From NCBI GenBank assembly GCA_029260595.1, contig JAJDCY010000024.1:124001-188000 (forward strand): a stretch of DNA of 64,000 bases, in the 5' to 3' direction. Shown here one piece after another: positions 26,385 to 34,300 of the stretch (positions are counted from its first letter, which is position 1; every line of letters begins with the position of its first letter). This stretch comes from Phycisphaeraceae bacterium (lineage in GTDB: Bacteria > Planctomycetota > Phycisphaerae > Phycisphaerales > Phycisphaeraceae). The position numbers and the translations under genes were made by a program. The notes beneath the pieces were generated by a model. The model was not told the origin of the DNA and searched no databases. It saw only the letters and a program-made list of their open reading frames with translations.

Positions 26385-26651
26385 CGCCCCGGACACCGCG
26401 CCGATCGATGCGGCCGAATTCACCCCTCTCCGCCCGTTGACGGGGCGGACGGACGAACGTTATGGGACCTTCGACGGAATCGCCGCATTTCATATATATC
26501 TCAGGCGACGCGTTGCCGTCCGCTGCGCCTCGGGCAGCCTACCGATCGGCCTACGCATCAAAATGAAAAATTCGTCCGAGCACTGGACAACAGCCGTCGG
26601 CGCTGCAAAAATCCCTTTGAGGGAGTTGCCGGTGCCTGCCTGCGGTGGGTC
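26385..26651 (+). other. Intergenic region with hairpin after astB
   Basis: 267 bases. CCGCCC (430-435 past 26000) can pair with GGGCGG (26443-26448) around a seven-base loop. There is no T run, so if it ends the ast transcript it would need Rho or act as an RNA-stabilising end. The rest shows no gene. Confidence 0.4.
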
Positions 26652-28064
26652 ATGCTTCAAACGATCACGATGGGTTCAAGTGTACCAGTCAGTGCTGAGG
26701 TTGTGACGCAACGCGGCTGCGCGTTGCCCAGGACCGCTGCCCTCAATCTGCGTGACAACGATCGAGTCGTTCGCGCGGTGATGAACCAGGTGCTGCGCCG
26801 AGACCCGAGCGCCCGCCCATTCGCCAAGAACAACTCGCTTGCGCTCGAGACCGGTTTGGTGGATTTCCATTTCAGTATGCCGGGCGAACCGAACCAGCCC
26901 GAGTCGGTGTTCGACCGATTGCGTTGGGGCGGGCAGTTTATTTTTATCTCCAAGAGTAAAGAGCAGGTTCTGCGCCACTCGCAGCGCTTCCACGGCCGTG
27001 GGGGGTTTGACATCGACCAGGGGCTCGGCTCCGCGCGGCTCGCACGCTGGGGGATGAACCTGCCGTTGATCGGCGAGACGTACTACTACTTCGCCGCCCG
27101 CAAGGTCATGCTCGTCCCGCCGGGGCAGACCAACCGCCGGTTCACTTTTGACGTGCGGCTGACCCGCAACGCATCGATCGCCCCCGGCTACCTGGTGCTC
27201 AAACAGGTGCCCAGCTACAGCAACATCGTCCAACGCCTCACCGACGTCTTTCCTGACACCAACCTCGACACGATCGCCAACCGCGCCCGCAAGCTGGTGG
27301 ACCGGGTATTCCCCGTGTTCCTGACCCGCGAAGCCGCGTTCTTGAACCTCCTGCAACGCGACCTGCCCGAGCAGTACCGACACCGCGTGCCGCAGGTGTT
27401 GGCTGTCAAGAAAGACGAAAACGGCCTCGTCCAGCAGCTCTACCTGAACTGGCTGCGGCTCGGGGGTGGGCCGATCTCGCAGCTCGAGTTCGCCAAGCAA
27501 AGTGCCGACCTCTTGCGGGCTCTGCACGAGACGGTCAAGATCATCCATCTCGACCTGCGGCTGGACAACATCGTGATTACAAAGAGCGGGGTGGGGTTCC
27601 TCGACTTCGGATCGGCTGTGCGCGTCGGCGAGGACATCAGCGAGAGCCCGATGCTCAAGTCGCTGTTCGACGAGTTGATGTCGACGTCGCAGATCCAGAA
27701 GACGCTCGGACAGATGAAGGCCAGCGGGTTGATCACCTCCAAGATCATCGGTGATGCCCACCAGCGGGTCGACCAGGCCGTCGATCTGTTCCACCTGGCG
27801 ATCCAGATGAACAAGCCGCACAGCAACCCGGACTTCCTCGGGTTGGTTGAGTACAACCCCGAGAGCGAGGAGGCGCGGCGGCTGTCACGCCTCACGGACG
27901 CGATCCTCCGCCCGAAGGACCCATGTCGCCCGCGCTTCCTGTCAGCCAAGCAGGTGCTCATGGGGATCGAGCGGATCGAGAACTCGATCCGGCGGCGGCA
28001 AGCCGAGGGCGACGATCCCTTGGCACAGCTCGCGCGCGACCGCATGGTCAGCGTGCCGGCTTAG
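26652..28064 (+). CDS. Protein-kinase-fold protein (RIO/LPS-kinase-like)
   Basis: 470 residues. The central and C-terminal part has a kinase fold: catalytic loop HLDLRLDNIVI at about residues 299-309 (HxDxxxxN) and metal-binding DFG in GFLDFGSAVR at about 316-325. A candidate for the ATP-binding lysine is K in GYLVLKQVPS near residue 182. The N-terminal 150 residues (FHGRGGFDIDQGLGSARLARWGMN) are not recognised. The catalytic loop is closer to small-molecule or LPS kinases (InaA/WaaP-like) than to Hanks kinases, since HxD is followed by L-R-L-D-N. Target unknown. The C-terminus has an amphipathic helical tail. An ATG at 26670 is an alternative start. Confidence 0.7.
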   Translation: MLQTITMGSSVPVSAEVVTQRGCALPRTAALNLRDNDRVVRAVMNQVLRRDPSARPFAKNNSLALETGLVDFHFSMPGEPNQPESVFDRLRWGGQFIFISKSKEQVLRHSQRFHGRGGFDIDQGLGSARLARWGMNLPLIGETYYYFAARKVMLVPPGQTNRRFTFDVRLTRNASIAPGYLVLKQVPSYSNIVQRLTDVFPDTNLDTIANRARKLVDRVFPVFLTREAAFLNLLQRDLPEQYRHRVPQVLAVKKDENGLVQQLYLNWLRLGGGPISQLEFAKQSADLLRALHETVKIIHLDLRLDNIVITKSGVGFLDFGSAVRVGEDISESPMLKSLFDELMSTSQIQKTLGQMKASGLITSKIIGDAHQRVDQAVDLFHLAIQMNKPHSNPDFLGLVEYNPESEEARRLSRLTDAILRPKDPCRPRFLSAKQVLMGIERIENSIRRRQAEGDDPLAQLARDRMVSVPA

Positions 28065-28127
28065 ACCTTGGTCGGGATTCACTTTCTCAATCGCCCATTG
28101 CGGCAAGCATGAGCGATCTACACTGAC

Positions 28128-28155
28128 TTGACACGCGCTTCAATCTGGGTAGAAT
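28128..28155 (+). promoter_or_regulatory. Strong sigma-70-type promoter
   Basis: TTGACA (28128-28133) and TAGAAT (28150-28155) with a 16-base spacer, a near-perfect housekeeping promoter. Transcription would start at about 28162 and run into a region with several hairpins (CACCA/TGGTG near 28206-28226, GGGC/GCCC near 28240-28256, CCGGC/GCCGG near 28256-28272) and one 22-codon ORF with a ribosome site. Confidence 0.7.
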
Positions 28156-28208
28156 TGCTTATTCTGGAGGTAGGGCGGACTGTTTGCTGGGATATTGAAG
28201 GATGCACC

Positions 28209-28277
28209 ATGCCCCTCGGGTGGTGTGGATACGTGAAGCGGGCGTCAGAGAGCCCCGGCATTGGGCGCCGGAGTTAA
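28209..28277 (+). CDS. Possible 22-residue small peptide ORF
   Basis: ATG at 28209, TAA ending at 28277, predicted peptide MPLGWCGYVKRASESPGIGR plus two residues. GAAGGA lies six bases upstream of the ATG, and the strong promoter at 28128 would transcribe it with a 47-base leader. Nothing else supports translation; the same bases fold into hairpins, so a non-coding RNA is at least as likely. No family is recognisable at this size. Confidence 0.2.
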   Translation: MPLGWCGYVKRASESPGIGRRS

Positions 28278-28347
28278 TCTGATATAAGTCGCTTTCTGAT
28301 ATCAAGATATCGTCATGATCAAAGCCTGGCTACCACGTCGAAGCATG

Positions 28348-28381
28348 AAAAAACCCCGCTGCCGCCGAAGCGACAACGGGG
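28348..28381 (-). terminator. Rho-independent terminator on the minus strand
   Basis: On the minus strand the sequence forms CCCCG/CGGGG with a lower stem interrupted by two mismatches and a GCG-CGC top closed by a four-base TTCG loop, followed directly by six T. This is the strongest intrinsic terminator seen in the window. There is no protein gene upstream of it on that strand before gatA. Confidence 0.78.
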
Positions 28382-28757
28382 CGGAGGGGAGAAAGCTCAT
28401 TAAACAAGTCGTCAATCTTGACCGAATCGCGCCAATTTTATTTGGCCTTATTGTGCTTCGATTGCAAACCTGATCCTGCGAGGCATATTCTGTGACACCC
28501 CAGTGGGCCTCTCAACACCTTATTTTACTCGGGTTTCTGGGATAGTCAAACTTCCCAGGCCTCCTAACCGTCCCATTTTGCCAAGGCAAGCCAAATATTC
28601 CTTTACCGGCTAGATCCCGGCCGCTGATGCTTCAGTGTGGCGTGGCCGGGTTGAATTTTCATTGCGTCGTGGAATCCTTTAGGCCGGAACCGTTGATCCG
28701 CTTCTCGATCACGTCCTGCGATCGGATCAAAGGCGACCGTTAAGATTCCCTCACTCC
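28348..28757 (-). ncRNA. Candidate non-coding RNA of about 410 bases, family unknown
   Basis: Bounded by a promoter (28764-28792) and a rho-independent terminator (28348-28381) on the minus strand, with no credible ORF inside; the best is 19 codons. Reading 5' to 3' the transcript can form TTGATCCG/CGGATCAA, an outer GGAATC/GATTCC pair, CTGGGA/TCCCAG and GAGGC/GCCTC helices, so it looks structured. I compared it by eye with RNase P RNA, tmRNA, SRP RNA and 6S RNA; single short matches exist but the order of conserved elements fits none. It could also be the remains of a gene leader. Confidence 0.5.
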
Positions 28758-28763
28758 GGATAC

Positions 28764-28792
28764 ACTTTACACGCTAACGATTCCAGGGTCAA
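28764..28792 (-). promoter_or_regulatory. Sigma-70-type promoter for the minus-strand candidate RNA
   Basis: On the minus strand TTGACC (28792-28787) and TAAAGT (28769-28764) are separated by 17 bases. Transcription would start near 28757 and reach the terminator at 28348, with no coding frame between them. Confidence 0.6.
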
Positions 28793-29048
28793 TACATGCG
28801 TCGTCAATGCCGCGATAAATCGGGTCCGTCGTTAGAACGGCTACAAATCGCTGATTTTGAAAAATCGATGCAAGGCATTGAAAACAAAATCGTTGCTTGT
28901 TGACCGCTTGAGGGGGAAAGCCTTCTAAACTTTTTTTGAGCGATCAAATTGGAAGCTTGCGACGGCTGTGGAAAACCCGCAGATTTGCTGTCGGATACTG
29001 CCGCCAGCCGGCGGGGCTGCCCACCGGGGCGTAGGGCAAGCGTAGGAG

Positions 29049-30566
29049 CTAGCCCAGGGCCTTCCTGGTTGAGAACGCGGCAAGCTGCTCGAATTGGCGG
29101 GCTGCCCGCAGAAGGGTGCCCTCGTCGAAGGGTGCGGCGAGCAGTTGGATGCCGATCGGTAGCCCGCCTGCCTGTGCCTCGCTGCTCGATGCGGCGTCGG
29201 TCAGGCCGGCCGGGACGCTGATTCCCGGGATCCCGGCCAGATTCGCGTTCACTGTGTAGATGTCGTTGAGATACATCGTCAGCGGGTCGTCGGTTTTCTC
29301 GCCGAACCGGAATGCCGGCCCGGTGGTGGTTGGCCCGAGGATCACGTCACACTGTTTGAAGGCCGCGTCGAAATCGTTCTTGATCAGGCGGCGGACCTTG
29401 AGCGCCCTCAGGTAGTACGCGTCGTAGTACCCGGACGACAGTGCGTACGTGCCGAGCATGATCCGTCGTTTGACCTCATCGCCGAATCCCTCGGCGCGTG
29501 ACCGGCTGTAGAGCTCGACCAACTCCCGGACGCCCTCGGCCCGTCTGCCGTACCGCACACCGTCGTACCGCGCGAGGTTGCTGGATGCCTCAGCCGTCGC
29601 GACGAGGTAGTAGGTCGGGATCCCGTACTTGGTGTGCGGTAGATCAATCGAAACAATCTCGGCGCCCGCGTCGCGGAACAACGCTGAGGCGCGCTCAACC
29701 GCCTGGGTCATCGCGGGGTGGTTGGCATCCGAAACGAACTGCTTGGCGATGCCAACCCGAAGCCCGTCGATCGGTTGGTCGATCTGTTCGGTGTAGTCCG
29801 GCACGGGCAGGTTGGCCGAGGTCGAATCCAGCGGGTCGTGCCCGGCCATGGCTTGCAGCAGCAGGGCGGCGTCGGTCACGTTGTGCGCGAAAGGGCCGAT
29901 CTGGTCGAGGCTGCTGGCAAACGCGACGAGCCCGTACCGGCTGATGCGTCCGTAGGTCGGCTTGAGCCCGACGACGCCGCACAGCGCTGCCGGCTGGCGG
30001 ATCGATCCGCCGGTGTCGGAGCCGATCGACCCGGGGCACATATTCGCCGCGACGGCTGCGGCCGACCCACCGGACGATCCTCCGGGGACGTAAGCAGGAT
30101 TCCAGGGGTTCCGAGTCGGGCCGACGGCGGAGTTCTCGGTTGACGAGCCCATCGCGAACTCATCCATAACGGTCTTGCCGAGGACGATCGCGCCGGCGTC
30201 TTCGAGCCTGCGGACAGCGGTTGCGGTGTAGGGGGCCCGAAAGTTCTCGAGGATCCTCGACGAGCAGGTGGTCCTGCCCCAGTCGGTGCATAGGTTGTCC
30301 TTGATGGCGATCGGGACGCCGGCCAAAGGCCCGGCCAGCTTGCCCGCATCGGCGTGGTCGGCGCGTGCGCGCGCTCGATCCGCGTAGACCTCGTGGAAGG
30401 CGTTGATCGACGGGTTGTGGCGCTCGATCCGGTCGAGGTAACAGCGTGTCGCCTCGGCTGCAGACAGTTGCTTCGCAGTGATTGCGTCACGCAGGGCAAC
30501 GAGGGTCAGTTGGGTTGGGTCGGCAGTGTTGGCGGTCGTCATATCGGTCTTGTGATGTTTGCTCAC
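29049..30566 (-). CDS. gatA: Asp-tRNA(Asn)/Glu-tRNA(Gln) amidotransferase subunit A
   Basis: 505 residues. GatA is the amidase of the GatCAB complex, which converts misacylated Glu-tRNA(Gln) and/or Asp-tRNA(Asn) using glutamine. The Ser-cisSer-Lys triad is intact: K89 in VPIAIKDN, S164 in PGGSSGGS and S188 in [11 protein letters not shown]. The GTG start overlaps the gatC stop by four bases; an ATG eight codons downstream is an alternative. gatB is not in the window, which is common because it is often unlinked. The presence of GatCA implies that this organism lacks at least one direct Gln- or Asn-tRNA synthetase route (inference). Confidence 0.95.
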   Translation of the reverse strand: MSKHHKTDMTTANTADPTQLTLVALRDAITAKQLSAAEATRCYLDRIERHNPSINAFHEVYADRARARADHADAGKLAGPLAGVPIAIKDNLCTDWGRTTCSSRILENFRAPYTATAVRRLEDAGAIVLGKTVMDEFAMGSSTENSAVGPTRNPWNPAYVPGGSSGGSAAAVAANMCPGSIGSDTGGSIRQPAALCGVVGLKPTYGRISRYGLVAFASSLDQIGPFAHNVTDAALLLQAMAGHDPLDSTSANLPVPDYTEQIDQPIDGLRVGIAKQFVSDANHPAMTQAVERASALFRDAGAEIVSIDLPHTKYGIPTYYLVATAEASSNLARYDGVRYGRRAEGVRELVELYSRSRAEGFGDEVKRRIMLGTYALSSGYYDAYYLRALKVRRLIKNDFDAAFKQCDVILGPTTTGPAFRFGEKTDDPLTMYLNDIYTVNANLAGIPGISVPAGLTDAASSSEAQAGGLPIGIQLLAAPFDEGTLLRAARQFEQLAAFSTRKALG

Positions 30567-30871
30567 GCGCTCCCACCGTCGCCGAGCACTTTCGGGACCA
30601 TGAAAAACGGTGGGGACGCGGCCGGGGCGTTGGCCAGGACTGATTCAACCGTCAGCCCCGGGCCGGGCTCATCGTCACGGAGCACATTGGTCTGGCCCAT
30701 CGTGTGGGCCATGGGCTCGACGCCGCCCAGGTCCAATTCGCTGAGTTGGGAGACGTAGTCGAGTACGTGCGAGAGTTGCTCGGCGAAGCGGTGGATCTGG
30801 TCGTCGCCGAGTTCGAGTCGGCTTAGTCGGGCGACGTGTCGGACCTGGTCATCGGTGAGTTTTTCGGGCAT
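30563..30871 (-). CDS. gatC: Asp-tRNA(Asn)/Glu-tRNA(Gln) amidotransferase subunit C
   Basis: 102 residues, the usual size. Small subunit that wraps GatA and stabilises the complex. Family pattern: [16 protein letters not shown] at the N-terminus, a central helix [17 protein letters not shown], then the conserved [20 protein letters not shown] and the C-terminal FFMVPKVLG. It precedes gatA with a four-base overlap and is divergent from queF across 114 bases. Confidence 0.95.
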   Translation of the reverse strand: MPEKLTDDQVRHVARLSRLELGDDQIHRFAEQLSHVLDYVSQLSELDLGGVEPMAHTMGQTNVLRDDEPGPGLTVESVLANAPAASPPFFMVPKVLGDGGSA

Positions 30872-30985
30872 TTCTGTGCGTCCTGAACGTGCGCTTTACG
30901 GGTAATCCCGCAGTATATCAGGGGGGTGGGCCGGTGGCGGCGTGGGGGCTGATCCGGGCTGGGGTCTCCGTTAAGATAGGCAGCT

Positions 30986-31342
30986 ATGGCCGATCCCTCA
31001 CTGCTTGAGTGTTTCGAGAACCCCGCGCCCGACCGGGACTACACGATCGAGCACGTGGCGGAGGAGTTCACCAGCGTCTGCCCCAAGACGGGGCACCCGG
31101 ACTTCGGGTGTGTGACGGTGCGGTTCGTGCCCGACAAGCGGTGCGTCGAGCTCAAGAGCCTCAAGGTCTACCTTCAGGGGTTTCGCCAGGAGGGCATTTT
31201 CTATGAAGCCGTGACCAACCGGATCGCCGAGGACCTCGCTAGCGCGATGGCGCCGCGATGGATGGTTGTGGTGACGGATTGGAAGGGGCGCGGCGGCATC
31301 CGTACCCAGGTCCGTGTCGAGGTCGGAGACGTGCCGCGCTAG
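30986..31342 (+). CDS. queF: NADPH-dependent 7-cyano-7-deazaguanine reductase
   Basis: 118 residues, the short (type I) form. It reduces preQ0 to preQ1 in queuosine biosynthesis, with a covalent thioimide at the catalytic cysteine, C32 in SVCPKTGHPDFG, and D39 as acid/base. The QueF signature ELKSLKVYLQGFR (E55 binds substrate) is present. A TAAGAT box just upstream of the ATG could be its -10 element. I saw no preQ1 riboswitch in the 114-base gap. No other queuosine gene is adjacent. Confidence 0.95.
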   Translation: MADPSLLECFENPAPDRDYTIEHVAEEFTSVCPKTGHPDFGCVTVRFVPDKRCVELKSLKVYLQGFRQEGIFYEAVTNRIAEDLASAMAPRWMVVVTDWKGRGGIRTQVRVEVGDVPR

Positions 31343-31357
31343 TTACCGGTTGGCATT

Positions 31358-34300
31358 TCAGCGACGTCGCCTCGAAGCGAGGCAGCCGAATCCCAGGACC
31401 ACCCCCACCAGTGTCGCGGGTTCGGGCGTTTGTGTCAGGGTCACCCCGAGAGAGGCGGCGAAGGCGGTGAGCGTGTCGGGTGAGCCGGTGAAGTTTTCGG
31501 CCATGAGGTTCAGGTCGTCGGCGTCGACGTCCATGTCGAAGTCGAAGTTGGCCAGTCGCCAGTCGCGATTGGTGACGGGCGTGTCGAAGTTCGCGGCGAG
31601 GATGACCAGGTCTTCCAGGTCGACATCGCCGTCGAGGTCGGCGTCGCCGTTCATGGCGGAGGCAGTAAGGGTGAGCTTGGTGGGTTGGTAGGCCAGGTCG
31701 AGTAGGAGGCCGGGGATCGACGGTTGGTTGAAGGTAACGGTGTCGAACTTGCTGTCGGTGGGGTTGTCGGCCCAGGTCATGATGACGAATTGGTCGGAAG
31801 GGATGATGGTTTGGTCGAAGTCTTTGAGCAGGTCGATGTTGAGTGTGCCGTTGAGTACGACATCCGCGGTGACGGCGATTTGGTCGTGGTCGTCGCCGGG
31901 GTCGGGGTTATTGGTTGGGCCGAATAGCGGGTCGGCGAGCTCGATGTTGATGTAGCTGCTGTTGGTAAGCGACAGCTGCGCGATGGTGGCGGCGCCGGGT
32001 GATGCGCCGACTTCGATGTTGCCGGCGTTGGTGGTGTTGACGCCGATGGTGGCGCCGTTGGCGAGTGTGAGCGTGTTGCCCTGGGTGTTGAAGAGTGTGC
32101 CGTCGCCGGTGAAGGTTGTGCCTGCGTTGATGGTGGTGTCGCCGTCGAGAAAGAGTGTGTCGGGTGCGTTTCGTATGGCGACCCTTGCGGCTGGGCCGAG
32201 GGCGGTGTCTGCGAGGAAGACACCGATGCCGGAGACGGCGACGATGCCGTTGAGGCTTTGTGTCGCGGGGTTGGGCACACGGAGGATGGCTGCGGTTTGT
32301 GGGTCGGGTCCGCCCTGGATGACGAGGTTTCCGTTGTTGGTGAGCGTCCAGCCGCTGTTGAACTGCATGGTGTATTTGCCGCCGATGGTGGCGGTGCCGT
32401 CGTGTGTGTCGTTCAGTGGGCCGGCGATGGTGAGGTTGCCGTCGACGGCTTTGATGTGGCCGTTACCGGTGATGCCATCGAGGTCGGGGTTTTGTGTGGT
32501 GTCGATGGTGAGTGTGGTGCCTTTGGCGGCGATGGTGCCGTTGTTGATGAGCTTGTTGGGTGTGAGCGTTCCGTCGCCGAGGATCTGGCCGGCGGCTTGG
32601 TTGGTGAAGTCGTCGCCGGTGAGCGTGCCGCCTGTCATCAGGAGTGTGCCTGCGTTGGAGAACTCGACGGCGATGTCGGCGTTGTTGGCGGGGGTGAGGG
32701 TGGCGTTGGTGTGGTTGATGAGTTTGCCCAGGCCGGTGAAGGTTGTGTTCGCGGCGATGGAGCTGTCGTCCTGGAGGTAGAGCAGGTCGTCGGCTTGGGG
32801 CAGGTCGACGGTGGCGTTGCTGGTGAAGGTGGTGGCGATCTGGAAGGCGGCGTTTTGGTCGACTTCGATGAGGCCTTGGAGGGTTTGGGATGAGCCGGCG
32901 ACTCGGGCGGCGGTGGAGAGTGTGGCGCCGCCGTTGAGGTCTAGTTTTCCGTTGGTGGCGAGGTTCCAGCCTTGTTGGAAGGTCATGGTGCGGTTGGGGC
33001 CGACGTTGGCGGTGCCGTTGTGGGCGTCGGTGGCGGGGTCGACGATGGTGAGGTCGCCGTTGACGGCTTCGATGATACCGGCGCCGGCGCCGTCGAGGTC
33101 GGGGTTGAGTGTGTAGTCGAGGATGAGTTCGCCGCCGTCGGCTGTGATCGTGCCGGAGTTGGAGACCTGGTTGGTGGCGATGGTGCCGAAGCCGGAGATG
33201 GTTTTCCCGGCGGGGTTGGTGATGGTGCCGCCGATGACCGAGCCGCCCTGGAGGTTGACCAGGTCCGCGACGGTGGCGTTCCAATTGGCGGGGATGTTGA
33301 GCGTGCCGTCGGTGTCGGCGGTGCCGATGGTGCCGACATCGGTGATGTCGCCGGTGATGGTGAGTGTGCCGTTGTCGGCGAGGATGTCGCTGTCGGGGAA
33401 GGTGATGAGGTTGATGCTGATGGTGCCGTGGCCGTGCAGGGCGTTGTTGGCGAGTGTGCCGAGCGTGCCGTCACCCGTGATTGAGCCGCCGGCGAGTGTG
33501 TTGGGGTCGGCGAGGTTGCCGCCGTTTAGGCGGATAAGGGCGTTGGCGGCAGTGGTGTGTACGGTGCCTGAGATGTTGGCTTTGGCGGCGATCGTGGCGC
33601 GGCCGGTGGTGTCTACGGTGCCGGTGATGTTGACCGGTGAGCCGGAGATCATGTTGGGGGTAAAGATGAGCTGGCCGTTGGGGTCGGCACCGTTGAGGGT
33701 GATGGTGCCGGCGAGTGTCCAGGTGTCGGCGCCGGGGAGGTTGACGGTGAGGTTGCCGCCGAAGACACCGGCGTTGTTGATGTCGAAGTCGGGGTGGACG
33801 GTGTTGGAGCCGAAGGTTTCGACGTTGTCGGCGTTGACGGTGAAGGGGGCATTGAGTGTCCACAGGGGGAGGGTGACGACGTTGCTGTCAAAGTCGAAGG
33901 TGTCTGCGTTGATGGTTGTGAGGATGGAGACGGTGGCGTCGCCGGCTTGCCGGACCATGCCGAGGAAGGTGAGCGTGCCGCCGTTGTAGGTGGTTGGGCC
34001 GTCGAATCGGACCTGGCCCAGGGCGGGGTCGCTGCCGGAGACGGTGCTGAATGCGGGTGTGCCGGAGATGGTCAGTGGGCCGTTGATGTCGAGAGTCGAT
34101 CCGTTGCCGACGGTGAAATTGCCGTCATTGATGGTGATGGACGAGCCGTTTAACTCCAGCTCGTCATCGGTGAAAAGGACGAAGTTGCCGGAGTTGATGA
34201 TGATGGCGGGGTTGATCTGGGTGAAGCCGGAGGCCTCGACGGTGGCGTTGGCGAAGTTGATGGTTGCGTCGCCGCTGATGCGAGCGCGGTTGGCGAAGTC

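Larger units (their letters stand above)
28065..29048. other. Non-coding region of almost 1 kb with promoters on both strands
   Basis: No ORF here looks like a protein gene and the DNA is visibly richer in A and T than its surroundings. It contains a near-consensus plus-strand promoter (28128-28155), a good minus-strand promoter (28764-28792), a strong minus-strand terminator (28348-28381) and many hairpins. The two candidate transcripts converge. The remaining part (28800-29048) holds a small hairpin at GATTTT/AAATC near 28855 and a run of seven T after 28930, and the 3' end of gatA follows. Confidence 0.6.

Noticed and set aside
28348-28757. RNase P RNA on the minus strand
   Set aside because: AAGGCCAAAT (28440-28449) and ACAGAA occur, but in the wrong order, and the GAGGAAAGUC element and matching P4 pairing are missing.
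28348-28757. tmRNA
   Set aside because: No tRNA-like 3' domain with GGTTCRA and CCA, and no tag-peptide frame.
28860-28945. Plus-strand promoter TTGACC near 28900 and T run
   Set aside because: Spacing to any -10-like box is wrong and no gene follows on the plus strand before gatA's antisense.
30872-30985. preQ1 riboswitch before queF
   Set aside because: No short hairpin followed by an A-rich tail of the preQ1 type is seen; the queF -10 box is close to its start codon.
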